A DNA stretch of 51,782 nucleotides from Tissierellia bacterium (lineage in GTDB: Bacteria > Bacillota > Clostridia > Tissierellales > Peptoniphilaceae), in assembly GCA_012728335.1 (NCBI GenBank), contig JAAYFG010000020.1, forward strand, positions 1 to 51,782. Reading direction: 5' to 3'. The first letter of the stretch is position 1. Each line of letters starts with the position of its first letter. This document shows positions 31,266 to 39,507 of this stretch, one piece after another. A program made the position numbers and the translations under genes. Under the pieces are notes generated by a model. The model was not told the DNA's origin. It ran no database searches and worked only from the letters and a program-made list of their open reading frames with translations.

Positions 31266-33384
31266 CTAAACTCAAATCCTCTTCTTCACGTTTTTTCTTT
31301 CTTTTCTTATAGAATACAAAACCGCCACCAGCTGCTGCCGCTACGATTACTATCCAAAATATAGGATTAGTCAAAATTCCACCAGTTTTAGGTGGTTCCA
31401 TTCCCATACCATCCATTCCTTCAAATTCTGAAAAGTCTGGCATATCTGAAACATTTACTTTAAATTCTTCAACAACTTCTTGTTTCTCACCAGTACTATC
31501 TTCATAAGAGAATGTAATTTTACCACTTAATTCTCCAGCAGCATTAGGTGTAATACCAGCAGAGAAAGTATCTTGAGTACCTGGATTGAAATTACCTTTA
31601 TAGTACGAAGGAGTATCACTTACAAAGTCACCGTCAATTTTAACCATTACGTTTTGAAGTGTTACTTTACCTGTATTATAGAAATCTACTGAAATTTCAT
31701 TAGGTTGTCCCATAAAGAACTCAGGAGAGAATTGTAATTCTCCAACTTCAAATCTAGCTTTTTGAATAACAGGAACACCTATTAATTCAGTTGCTGTATA
31801 TTTTTCTGCTTTAGCATCTTCATATTCGAAGTTTGCAGTTATAGTATAAGTTTTAGCAAGTGTATCTGGAACTGTAGAAAGTTTTATTTCCTTATCAATT
31901 CTTCCACCTGGTGCAATACTGTAAATGAAGAAAGTATTAGAGCTTTCAACAGGAGTAAAAACAGATGTTGAAGCAGCTGCAGTTGCATTTTCACTACTTG
32001 CATTGATGCTTGGTTCAGAAGTTAAGAACAATTTAATGTTTTTAACTGCTTTGTTTGCATTTGTATTATAAAGAGTCAAATACATAGTAAAAGTTTGTCC
32101 AGCTTCAATGATATCAGGAGAGAAGCTGTAGTTTTCTATTATTAGTTTTGGTGTACTAGTTTGTACAGGTTTTCCGTCTGCGCCAACTTCTTTAGGAGCA
32201 GTAACGAATACACCAACTATTTGTTCGATTTTATGTGGAGCTTCTGCTGTAGTAGAATCATCTGTGTACTCTACCATTAAAGTAACAGGGTAGCTCATAG
32301 TTTGTGCTGCGTTAGTAGATTTAAATGCGAAAGAATAGCTTGCAGTTTGTCCTGCACCTAATTGTTCAACATTAACACTACTGTTTGAAACTGGAACAAG
32401 TCCGGAAGTATCAGTACTGATTGCACTAATCTTCATGTTTTTAGCTGGTGAGTTACCATTGTTTTTAATGGTGAAATCAACATTTACTTCTTTATTTCTT
32501 CCGATTGCACCAGAAGGGAATTTGATATTTTCAAATACTACAGAAGATGGAGCGATGTCCAATTTTTTAACATCTATTGAAAACCCATATTCTCCTTGAG
32601 TTGGAGCTTTTCCTTCTTCAGCAACAAAATTATATTTAAGTGTAAGTGGGAATGTTCCACCTTTATTAGTTTTAGCTGTCTTTAAATCGAAGAATACGTA
32701 TTGACTAGATTTTGGTCCAAGATTTGTAATGTCTTTTGTGCTTAGACCGTTTGCCATATGTATACTTTCAGCTGCAAGACCGTCTAGTGAAAGCTTGATG
32801 TTCTTTGCAGTTGCATCTCCAGGATTGTAAACTTCAAAACCGATTGAAAATTCAGTTCCTGCATTTACATAGCCAAGAGGTAGCATTTCTAATTGTTTAA
32901 CTTCTATTATAGGATTAGAAGGCTTTTCTGGAGCATCTAATCTAACGTATATAGTCTGTGTAGGATATGATTGAAGTTTACCTGTTGCATCATAAAATTC
33001 AATATCAATATTAATTGGTACTGTTGCAGATTCAGCATCGCCTTGCGCTTGTACTGTTATTGTTCCATTCTCATAGTTCTTAGGTTTAATTTGTTTATTA
33101 TCTACTATTACTCCATTACCTTGTATAAAAACCTTATCAGGATTAGTGATACTGGCTTTAACAATTACGTTATTAGCAATATCATTTTCATCATAACTAT
33201 TGTTTTCTATATCTACGTCAATATTCCAGTATCTACCATCTTTAACAAAAGTTGTTTGTTTAGCTTTTACTGTAAAGTTAACATTACTACTAACTAATGG
33301 TGATGCAAATACCTGTCCTCCAATATTAATTAGTAATATCATCAGTAGAAGAAACGCTATCTTCTTGTTGTTCATCTTCTTCAT
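31255..33384 (-). CDS. Large membrane-anchored extracellular scaffold protein (COG1361/CARDB-like)
   Basis: Protein of 709 residues with a signal peptide (about 1-28) and several tandem immunoglobulin-like beta domains of the CARDB/COG1361 type. Repeated phrases of the form VNAGTEFSIGFEVYNPGDATAKNIKL and EAGQTFTMYLTLYNTN mark each domain. A single C-terminal membrane helix (about 670-692) and a basic-then-acidic tail (KKRKKKREEEDLSLDED) follow. Just outside the membrane is a Met-rich patch, MDGMGM. It lies between the ATPase and permease genes, overlapping both, so it is probably a partner subunit of the transporter. It starts at ATG with TTAGGAGGAATT upstream. Confidence 0.8.
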   Translation of the reverse strand: MKKMNNKKIAFLLLMILLINIGGQVFASPLVSSNVNFTVKAKQTTFVKDGRYWNIDVDIENNSYDENDIANNVIVKASITNPDKVFIQGNGVIVDNKQIKPKNYENGTITVQAQGDAESATVPINIDIEFYDATGKLQSYPTQTIYVRLDAPEKPSNPIIEVKQLEMLPLGYVNAGTEFSIGFEVYNPGDATAKNIKLSLDGLAAESIHMANGLSTKDITNLGPKSSQYVFFDLKTAKTNKGGTFPLTLKYNFVAEEGKAPTQGEYGFSIDVKKLDIAPSSVVFENIKFPSGAIGRNKEVNVDFTIKNNGNSPAKNMKISAISTDTSGLVPVSNSSVNVEQLGAGQTASYSFAFKSTNAAQTMSYPVTLMVEYTDDSTTAEAPHKIEQIVGVFVTAPKEVGADGKPVQTSTPKLIIENYSFSPDIIEAGQTFTMYLTLYNTNANKAVKNIKLFLTSEPSINASSENATAAASTSVFTPVESSNTFFIYSIAPGGRIDKEIKLSTVPDTLAKTYTITANFEYEDAKAEKYTATELIGVPVIQKARFEVGELQFSPEFFMGQPNEISVDFYNTGKVTLQNVMVKIDGDFVSDTPSYYKGNFNPGTQDTFSAGITPNAAGELSGKITFSYEDSTGEKQEVVEEFKVNVSDMPDFSEFEGMDGMGMEPPKTGGILTNPIFWIVIVAAAAGGGFVFYKKRKKKREEEDLSLDED

Positions 33385-34096
33385 TTGTTTTAATTCCTCC
33401 TAATATACTTTGATTTTCCCTTATGTCAATAACTTCGCCGTCTCTCAATTCCACAATCCTATCAGCATAATAGGAAGTTTCTATATCGTGAGTAACGATA
33501 ATAAGAGTTTGATTATGTTCTCTCGCCATACCACACATCATTTTCATGATTATTTCAGAAGTGTGAGTATCTAAGTTTCCAGTTGGTTCGTCTGCAAATA
33601 CTATACTAGGCTGATCGACGAAAGCTCTTGCAATACTAACTCTCTGTTGTTGTCCACCACTCATCTCAGAAGGTTTGTGATTCATTCTTGATGCAAGGCC
33701 AACATCTGTTAGTATCTTCTTAGCTGCTATATCTCTTTCTTTCTTAGGAACACCCTTAAATATGAGCCCAAGACTGACATTGTCAAGTGCAGTTAATGTA
33801 GAGATTAAATTGTAAGATTGAAATACGAAACCAACATTTAGTTGTCTAAATTTGGTTATTTTTTGCTCTGATAGCTTTTCAATATGTATTCCACCTACAA
33901 TGATTTCGCCACTAGTTGGTTTGTCTAGACCAGCCATCATATTAAGCAGTGTAGATTTACCACTACCAGAAGTTCCCAATAGACACAGTATTTCATTTTT
34001 GTATATATCTAAATTGATTCCATTTAGTGCATATACTTTTTCATCTCCCATTTTATAAATACGCTTGAGATTCTTGATTTGTATAAGCTTTTCCAA
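33326..34096 (-). CDS. ABC transporter ATP-binding protein, MacB/LolD type
   Basis: ATPase of 256 residues. Walker A is GTSGSGKST (41-49), the signature MSGGQQQR is at 145-152, Walker B is IVFADE (166-170 region), and the H-loop is VTHD. The length and ALNGINLDIYKNE pattern match the MacB/LolD class that pairs with FtsX-type permeases. The extra C-terminal tail is acidic and Ser-rich (NEEDEQQEDSVSSTDDITN) and is encoded in a 59-base overlap with the scaffold gene. The start is TTG, with GGAGGTG (complement of 34102-34108) before it. First gene of a three-gene operon. Confidence 0.9.
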   Translation of the reverse strand: MEKLIQIKNLKRIYKMGDEKVYALNGINLDIYKNEILCLLGTSGSGKSTLLNMMAGLDKPTSGEIIVGGIHIEKLSEQKITKFRQLNVGFVFQSYNLISTLTALDNVSLGLIFKGVPKKERDIAAKKILTDVGLASRMNHKPSEMSGGQQQRVSIARAFVDQPSIVFADEPTGNLDTHTSEIIMKMMCGMAREHNQTLIIVTHDIETSYYADRIVELRDGEVIDIRENQSILGGIKTNEEDEQQEDSVSSTDDITN

Positions 34097-34126
34097 GTGT
34101 TCACCTCCAGATAAACAATTAATAAT

Positions 34127-34135
34127 ATTATATCA
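34127..34135 (-). promoter_or_regulatory. Extended -10 promoter of the ABC operon
   Basis: On the minus strand TGATATAAT is a perfect extended -10 element (TGnTATAAT), about 30 bases ahead of the ATPase start. No good -35 is present at the usual spacing. Confidence 0.5.
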
Positions 34136-34246
34136 CAGTATGGTATTTAAAAACTTACAAAGTGGTAAAAATATCAAAGAAATATCCAAGTTTTAGTTAC
34201 AATATATTGAATTAATTATAAATAATGATGGTATTCCTATGAAATA

Positions 34247-34252
34247 TATAAT
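34247..34252 (+). promoter_or_regulatory. Candidate -10 box of the DsbA-family gene
   Basis: TATAAT lies 22 bases before the ATG; no convincing -35 is seen. Confidence 0.3.
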
Positions 34253-34274
34253 AAAATAAATTAGAGGTGTTGAG

Positions 34275-34907
34275 ATGAATATTACAATTTTTTCTGATTT
34301 TGCGTGTCCGTTTTGCTATATTGGTAAAAGTAGACTTAGTAGGGTAATGAAAGAAAATTATCCAGACATTGAATTTGATATAAAATATGTATCCTATCAA
34401 CTTCAACCTGAACTTGAAAGTAATGGGAAACCATATTTAGATAATATCGTTGAGCAAAGACATATAACTAAAAGTCAAGCTATGGAGATTTTTCATAGCA
34501 TAAATGAGTTTGCAGTAGAAGAAAATCTAGTACTAGATTTGGAAAAAATGGTTTTAGCAAACACATTCAATGCACATAGACTTCACAAATATGCAGCTTA
34601 CAACAAATTGGAAAATGAAGTATACGATAGAATAATGGAAGCTTACTTTGGAAATGGAAAAGATATTTCAGATTTCCAAGTATTGACGGAAATTGCAGTA
34701 AGTGCTGGACTTCCAGAAGAAGAGGCAAGAGAAGTATTGGAGATGAACACTTACGCAGATGAAGTGTTTTTCGATAAGATGGATATTGAAAAAGGTTCTA
34801 TAACAAGTGTTCCACTGTTCATATTTGGAAATAAATATGTAGTTACAGGAGCACAGAGTGAGGAAATATTTATAGACGTTATAAAGACTACCTTAGAGGA
34901 GGAGTAA
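34275..34907 (+). CDS. DsbA-family (FrnE-like) thiol oxidoreductase
   Basis: Thioredoxin-fold protein of 210 residues with an all-helical insertion, of the DsbA/FrnE type. The active site CPFC is at 12-15 (SDFACPFCYIGKSRL). The cis-Pro region is TSVPLFIFGNKYVVTGAQ near 174-191. There is no signal peptide, so it is cytoplasmic, like FrnE and polyketide-associated isomerases rather than periplasmic DsbA. The next gene starts one base after its stop; the pairing is probably translational coupling. Confidence 0.88.
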   Translation: MNITIFSDFACPFCYIGKSRLSRVMKENYPDIEFDIKYVSYQLQPELESNGKPYLDNIVEQRHITKSQAMEIFHSINEFAVEENLVLDLEKMVLANTFNAHRLHKYAAYNKLENEVYDRIMEAYFGNGKDISDFQVLTEIAVSAGLPEEEAREVLEMNTYADEVFFDKMDIEKGSITSVPLFIFGNKYVVTGAQSEEIFIDVIKTTLEEE

Positions 34908-34908
34908 T

Positions 34909-35751
34909 ATGAATTATAACTTTTACAAGTTTAGTCCGTCAAAAAATATGACTGTACTAATACCAGATGAAGTGGATAGAAGTGAGCACGCTAACTTAGC
35001 TTCAAAAATCATTGATTATGGAAGTGTTTATGCAGAGCAATTGGGATATATTGAGAATGCTGAATTGGAAGAAAACAAAGCCAAAGGTCTTATGAGATTG
35101 CAGATGATGGGTGGAGAATTCTGTGGAAATGCCACTAGTTGTGCTGCATCGTATTTAAGACATATTGAACATCCTTCTGTTGAAAACAAAGGTCAATACG
35201 ACGAAGTGAGCTTGGAAGTTTCAGGAGCTAAAAATCTACTTACTTGCAGAGTAGAGAAGCTGAGCGATACAAAATACAAAACTAGAGTTTCTATGCCTAT
35301 CCCTGTAGAGTTTTTAGTTGAAGAATTTAATTACAAGGGAAGTGAAGTGGAAGTAAATACTGTGGTATTCGATGGTATTACTCATTTTATAGTGGATCAA
35401 ACAAAAGTAAGTGATATTACAGATTTTTATGTCTTTCTAAAAGATGCTATTGCTGATAGGCATTATGATGCATTTGGTATTATGTTCTTTGATTATGAAA
35501 CTGAATTTATGACTCCAGTAGTATATGTAGCTTCTACTAATACTACTTTCTGGGAGATGAGTTGTGCTTCCGGAACGACAGCTTTAGTGGCTAATATGTC
35601 TTACAGAGCTGAGAAAGAGATTAGCAAGACTGTAAAACAACCTGGCGGAGCACTTACTATTACAACTTTTATAAAGGATGGTTTATTTGAAGAAATTCAT
35701 ATGGAAGGTGTAGTAGATTTAGTAGCAAAAGGTATTGTTTTTGTAGAATAA
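34909..35751 (+). CDS. Amino-acid racemase/epimerase, CntK/DapF-like
   Basis: Cofactor-independent racemase of the diaminopimelate epimerase fold, 280 residues. Two cysteines form the expected acid-base pair: Cys72 in GGEFCGNAT and Cys219 in EMSCASGTTA. The pattern KFSPSKNMTVLIPD near the start, EFCGNATS rather than the DapF GNGxRC, and KQPGGALTI near the end are closer to the histidine racemase CntK of staphylopine synthesis than to true DapF. No cntL/cntM-like genes are nearby, so the product use is open. Free D-amino-acid production, perhaps D-histidine, is the best inference. Confidence 0.72.
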   Translation: MNYNFYKFSPSKNMTVLIPDEVDRSEHANLASKIIDYGSVYAEQLGYIENAELEENKAKGLMRLQMMGGEFCGNATSCAASYLRHIEHPSVENKGQYDEVSLEVSGAKNLLTCRVEKLSDTKYKTRVSMPIPVEFLVEEFNYKGSEVEVNTVVFDGITHFIVDQTKVSDITDFYVFLKDAIADRHYDAFGIMFFDYETEFMTPVVYVASTNTTFWEMSCASGTTALVANMSYRAEKEISKTVKQPGGALTITTFIKDGLFEEIHMEGVVDLVAKGIVFVE

Positions 35752-35769
35752 ATGGTATAATAAAAATAG

Positions 35770-35802
35770 GCGATAATAAGGAGTTTTTAAATTATTATCG
35801 CT
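35770..35802 (+). terminator. Candidate terminator after the racemase gene
   Basis: GCGATAATAA pairs with TTATTATCGC around GAGTTTTTAAA-like loop sequence; the following CTCTTTCAC is only weakly T-rich. Confidence 0.5.
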
Positions 35803-35851
35803 CTTTCACGAGTTTAAAATTCGTTTTATGTGTGAATATGTTAAAATTATA

Positions 35852-35879
35852 TTGAAGTCTGTGATTTCAATGATATAAT
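35852..35879 (+). promoter_or_regulatory. Promoter of trmL
   Basis: TTGAAG (35852-35857) and TATAAT (35874-35879) are 16 bases apart, 37 bases before the TTG start. Confidence 0.65.
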
Positions 35880-35916
35880 TATAGTGTTTGAAAAATTTAT
35901 ATTAACAGGTGATTAA

Positions 35917-36387
35917 TTGGGATTAAATATTGTTTTTGTAGAACCAGAGATTCCATATAACACAGGGGCCGTTGCGCGTTCCTGTGGACTAACTAAGTCC
36001 AGCTTACATTTAATTAGACCCCTTGGGTTTTCTGTCTATGATTCTCATCTTAAAAGAGCAGGACTAGATTATTGGAATTTAGTAGACATTCACTATTACG
36101 ACTCTTTCAAAGAGCTATATGAAAAGTTTTCAAGCGAGCATAGTTTTTATTTTGCAACAACTAAAACAAAGAAAAAATATAGTGATGTTACATTTAAAGA
36201 TGGAGATTTTATAGTTTTTGGTAGAGAAACCAAAGGACTTAGCAAAGAAATTCTTGAACTAGAACCTGAGCACAATATAAGAATTCCTATGCTAAAAGAT
36301 TTTGGCAGAAGTCTAAATTTAGCTAATAGTGCTAATATAATACTATTTGAAGCTCTAAGACAGTTAGATTTTAACGATTTGGAGTAA
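35917..36387 (+). CDS. trmL: tRNA (cytidine(34)-2'-O)-methyltransferase TrmL
   Basis: SPOUT-class methyltransferase that 2'-O-methylates the wobble base of tRNA-Leu isoacceptors. The 156-residue protein has the N-terminal EPEIPYNTGAVARSCG motif, FGRETKGLSKEIL in motif 2, and the knot sequence IRIPMLKDFGRSLNLANSAN. It starts at TTG with a modest AGGTGATT before it. Length is typical of the minimal single-domain form. Confidence 0.92.
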   Translation: MGLNIVFVEPEIPYNTGAVARSCGLTKSSLHLIRPLGFSVYDSHLKRAGLDYWNLVDIHYYDSFKELYEKFSSEHSFYFATTKTKKKYSDVTFKDGDFIVFGRETKGLSKEILELEPEHNIRIPMLKDFGRSLNLANSANIILFEALRQLDFNDLE

Positions 36388-36402
36388 TGAGGGGGAACAA
36401 TT

Positions 36403-38007
36403 TTGGAGATGATTTTACCCGTATTAGGTGGCCTTGGATTATTTATCTTTGGTATGAACCTGATGGGAGACGGATTACAGAAAGTTGCTGGGTCTAAACT
36501 TAGACAGATGATAGCAATTTTAACCAAGAACCGTTTTTTAGGCGTTCTTGTGGGAACCGTAGTAACCATGGTAATACAAAGTTCTAGTGCTACAACTGTC
36601 ATGGTTGTAGGTTTCGTAAACGCTGGACTTATGAATTTGAGTCAAGCTGTTGGAGTAATAATGGGTGCCAATTTAGGTACGACAGTAACCGGACAACTTA
36701 TTGCTCTTAATTTATCTGATATTGCGCCGATTGCTTTAGTAATAGGTGTGTTTTTAGGATTCGTTAGTAAAGACAAGAAAAAGAAAGACCTTTCAGAAAT
36801 AGTAGTTGGATTTGGTATGTTGTTCTTGGGAATGAATATGATGAGTAATGGACTTGCTCCACTTTCTGAAATGCCATTTTTCCATGAATTAATTACAAAA
36901 TTAGAAAATCCTTGGTTGGCTATGTTAACTGGATTTTTACTTACTACTGTTTTGCAGAGTTCAAGTGCTTCTATAGGTATATTGCAAGCTCTTGCAGGTC
37001 AGAATTTGATAACTATTGGAATTGCGATGCCAATTCTATTTGGTGAAAACATTGGTACTACTACTACTGCAATGATTTCAAGTATTGGTGCTAGTAAAAA
37101 TGCTAAGAGAGCAGCACTTATTCACTTTTTATTCAATATGATAGGAACGCTATTATTTATGATATTCTTACAAGGACCTGTTAGGACATTGGTATTGAAG
37201 TGGACTCCTGGTGATGTTAGGTCTCAAATAGCAAATGCTCATACTCTGTTCAACCTTGTGAATATAGTTGTTCAATTCCCATTTGCTGGATTGTTAGTTA
37301 AAGCGAGCGAAAAACTTATTAAAGGTGAAGACCCTAAAACTGATATTGCTTCTAAATTCTTAGACCGTAGAATGATTTCTACTCCTTCTATTGCGATTGA
37401 GCAAGTGAGACAAGAATTACTTCATATGGGAGAAGTGGCTGGCAAGAATCTATTAGTGGCGAAGAGCTCAATATTGGAGAATAATATTGAAGCAATAGAT
37501 GAATTAAATGAAAATGAAGACACCATTAATAAGCTTAACAAAGAGATTACGGACTATATTGTCGAATTGAATAGAGAGTCGCTTTCTGCAAGAGAAATCA
37601 ATTCAAATAGCAATTCGATTTACTGCCTAAATGATATTGAGAGAATAGGCGACCATATTAAAAATATTGGTGAACTTAGTATATACATTGAAGAAAACAG
37701 TATAGTATTCTCTAAAGCTGCACATGAACAGTTAGATGATTTATTTAACAAGGTTCATTTAAATGTGGTGACTGCAATCAGTGCTTTGGAAGCATGGAGT
37801 AAGGACAAGGCATATGAAGTAGTAGAGATGGAAAATGTAATCGACAGTTTGGAGAGTCAGTATAGAGAAGAGCATATTAACCGACTTTCTAACGGTACTT
37901 GTGAAGCTGGAGCAGGTATTATGTTCCTTGACACAATCAGTAATTTAGAGAGGATATCAGACCACTGTAACAATATTGCAGGCTATGTAATCTCTAATCA
38001 AGAATGA
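36403..38007 (+). CDS. Na/Pi cotransporter family protein with PhoU-like domain
   Basis: Inner-membrane protein of 534 residues. The N-terminal two-thirds has paired Na/Pi-cotransporter repeats with the QSSSA motif twice (IQSSSATT near 64 and LQSSSASI near 185). The C-terminal third (about 340-534) is helical and PhoU-like, with conserved DIERIGDHIKNI and LERISDHCNNI repeats. It probably imports phosphate with sodium. The start is TTG with GAGGGGG ahead of it, 15 bases after trmL, so the two may share a transcript. Confidence 0.88.
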   Translation: MEMILPVLGGLGLFIFGMNLMGDGLQKVAGSKLRQMIAILTKNRFLGVLVGTVVTMVIQSSSATTVMVVGFVNAGLMNLSQAVGVIMGANLGTTVTGQLIALNLSDIAPIALVIGVFLGFVSKDKKKKDLSEIVVGFGMLFLGMNMMSNGLAPLSEMPFFHELITKLENPWLAMLTGFLLTTVLQSSSASIGILQALAGQNLITIGIAMPILFGENIGTTTTAMISSIGASKNAKRAALIHFLFNMIGTLLFMIFLQGPVRTLVLKWTPGDVRSQIANAHTLFNLVNIVVQFPFAGLLVKASEKLIKGEDPKTDIASKFLDRRMISTPSIAIEQVRQELLHMGEVAGKNLLVAKSSILENNIEAIDELNENEDTINKLNKEITDYIVELNRESLSAREINSNSNSIYCLNDIERIGDHIKNIGELSIYIEENSIVFSKAAHEQLDDLFNKVHLNVVTAISALEAWSKDKAYEVVEMENVIDSLESQYREEHINRLSNGTCEAGAGIMFLDTISNLERISDHCNNIAGYVISNQE

Positions 38008-38011
38008 ATTT

Positions 38012-38048
38012 AAAGACTATATCTTTTCATGAGATATGGTCTTTTTTT
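38012..38048 (+). terminator. Terminator after the Na/Pi cotransporter gene
   Basis: AAAGACTATATCT pairs with AGATATGGTCTTT (one G-U pair) around TTTCATG-like loop bases, followed by a T-run. Confidence 0.88.
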
Positions 38049-38056
38049 ATTGCATT

Positions 38057-38086
38057 TTGGTGTAAATAAAATATATTGGGTATATC
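38057..38086 (+). promoter_or_regulatory. Tentative promoter of trxB-trxA
   Basis: TTGGTG (38057-38062) and TATATC (38081-38086) are 18 bases apart. The region is very AT-rich and other -10-like hexamers occur, so the exact site is uncertain. Confidence 0.3.
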
Positions 38087-38126
38087 TATATAAACAAAGA
38101 TGAATATAAAATAGGAGGAAGATATA

Positions 38127-39059
38127 GTGTACGATGTAATAATAATCGGTGCAGGTCCTGCTGGCTTAAGTGCAGGTATATACGCAGCAAGGGCGAAGAT
38201 GAAAACCCTAATAATTGAAAAAGCATTTGAAGGTGGTCAAATTGCTGGTACAGCTGATATTGAAAACTATCCAGGAAGCATTCAAGGCGAAAGTGGAATG
38301 GGATTAATTCAAAAGATGGTTGAACAAGCTAAACAGTTTAGCGCTGAAAAAGTTTATGAAAATGTTATAGATGTAGATTTGGAAGGTAATGTTAAAACTG
38401 TAAAGACAGATTCCAATGAGTATCAATCAAAAACTGTTATAATTGCCACTGGAGCTAATTCTAAAAAAATGGGCAGTAAAGGTGAAGATGATCTAATAGG
38501 CAAGGGAGTACACTTCTGTGCTACTTGTGATGGACCATTTTACGAAGACCTACATGTATATGTAGTTGGCGGTGGAGATGCAGCTGTTGAAGAAGGAATT
38601 TTCTTATCAAAATTTGCTAAGAAAGTTACTATTATCCACAGAAGAGATGAACTAAGAGCTGCCAAAGTTATACAAGAGAGAGCTTTTGCGAATGAAAAAA
38701 TAGATTTTATCTGGGATTCTGAAGTATTGGAAGTAAAAGGTGAAAACAAAGTAGAAGAAATGATTTTGAGAAACAGAAAAACTGGGGAAATCACTACTAT
38801 TAAACCATCAGAAGACGATAATATAATGGGTGTATTCGTGTATATTGGACTAGTTCCAAACACTGATATATTCAAAGGGAAAATAGAACTTAATGAAATG
38901 GGCTATATTCCTACTAATGAAAACATGGAAACTAATGTCGAAGGTGTGTACGCAGTTGGAGACGTTAGAGCCAAAGCATTACGTCAAGTAGTAACAGCTA
39001 CTTCAGATGGAGCTACTGCAGCTGTAATAGCAGAGAGATATATTGATTCGCTAGAATAA
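38127..39059 (+). CDS. trxB: Thioredoxin reductase
   Basis: FAD-dependent NADPH:thioredoxin reductase of 310 residues. FAD-binding GAGPAGLSAGIYAAR is at 8-22, the redox pair is CATCDG (Cys131, Cys134), the NADPH site is VVGGGDAAVEEG, and the C-terminal FAD block is VYAVGDVRAKALRQVVTA. The GTG start is preceded by AGGAGGAAG. The thioredoxin gene follows 26 bases later, forming a reductase/thioredoxin pair. Confidence 0.95.
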   Translation: MYDVIIIGAGPAGLSAGIYAARAKMKTLIIEKAFEGGQIAGTADIENYPGSIQGESGMGLIQKMVEQAKQFSAEKVYENVIDVDLEGNVKTVKTDSNEYQSKTVIIATGANSKKMGSKGEDDLIGKGVHFCATCDGPFYEDLHVYVVGGGDAAVEEGIFLSKFAKKVTIIHRRDELRAAKVIQERAFANEKIDFIWDSEVLEVKGENKVEEMILRNRKTGEITTIKPSEDDNIMGVFVYIGLVPNTDIFKGKIELNEMGYIPTNENMETNVEGVYAVGDVRAKALRQVVTATSDGATAAVIAERYIDSLE

Positions 39060-39085
39060 TAATACTATTGAAGGGGTGATATAAG

Positions 39086-39418
39086 ATGATTGAACTTAAT
39101 AAAACCTCATTTGCTAAGGAAGTATTGGAAGAGGAAAAATTAGTCTTAGTTAGTTTTTGGGGTCCTACTTGCGCACCATGCCTTGAACTCAAAAAGCCTA
39201 TAGAGGTTTTTGAAAAAGAGTTTAATGCCAATATGAAATTTGCAGATATAGATATTACTAGAGCGAGAAGTATCGCAAAGAAACACAGCATTTTTTCGTT
39301 ACCAAAAGTTGCCATCTATAAAGATGGCGAAATAATAGATTCAGTATTAGGTGAGGATGCAACTGCTGAAAACATTTTAGAAATGATTGAGAAAAACTTA
39401 GCAGAGCATCGCAAGTAA
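39086..39418 (+). CDS. trxA: Thioredoxin with CAPC active site
   Basis: Small redox protein of 110 residues. The active site is WGPTCAPC (Cys29, Cys32), not the usual WCGPC. The Gly-Pro-x-Cys-x-Pro-Cys form is typical of thioredoxins of glycine-reductase and amino-acid-fermenting clostridia. The cis-Pro is in FSLPKVAIY. No glycine reductase genes are in the window. Paired with trxB. Confidence 0.88.
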   Translation: MIELNKTSFAKEVLEEEKLVLVSFWGPTCAPCLELKKPIEVFEKEFNANMKFADIDITRARSIAKKHSIFSLPKVAIYKDGEIIDSVLGEDATAENILEMIEKNLAEHRK

Positions 39419-39440
39419 ATAGGAAAAAATACACACTTTA

Positions 39441-39469
39441 TTGAATTATTTTTTGAAATGGGCTATAAT
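39441..39469 (+). promoter_or_regulatory. Promoter of the nucleoside importer operon
   Basis: TTGAAT (39441-39446) and TATAAT (39464-39469) are exactly 17 bases apart, 38 bases before the lipoprotein start. Confidence 0.75.
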
Positions 39470-39507
39470 GAAATAGTAGACAAACACAATTTTTAAGGGG
39501 GAAAACA

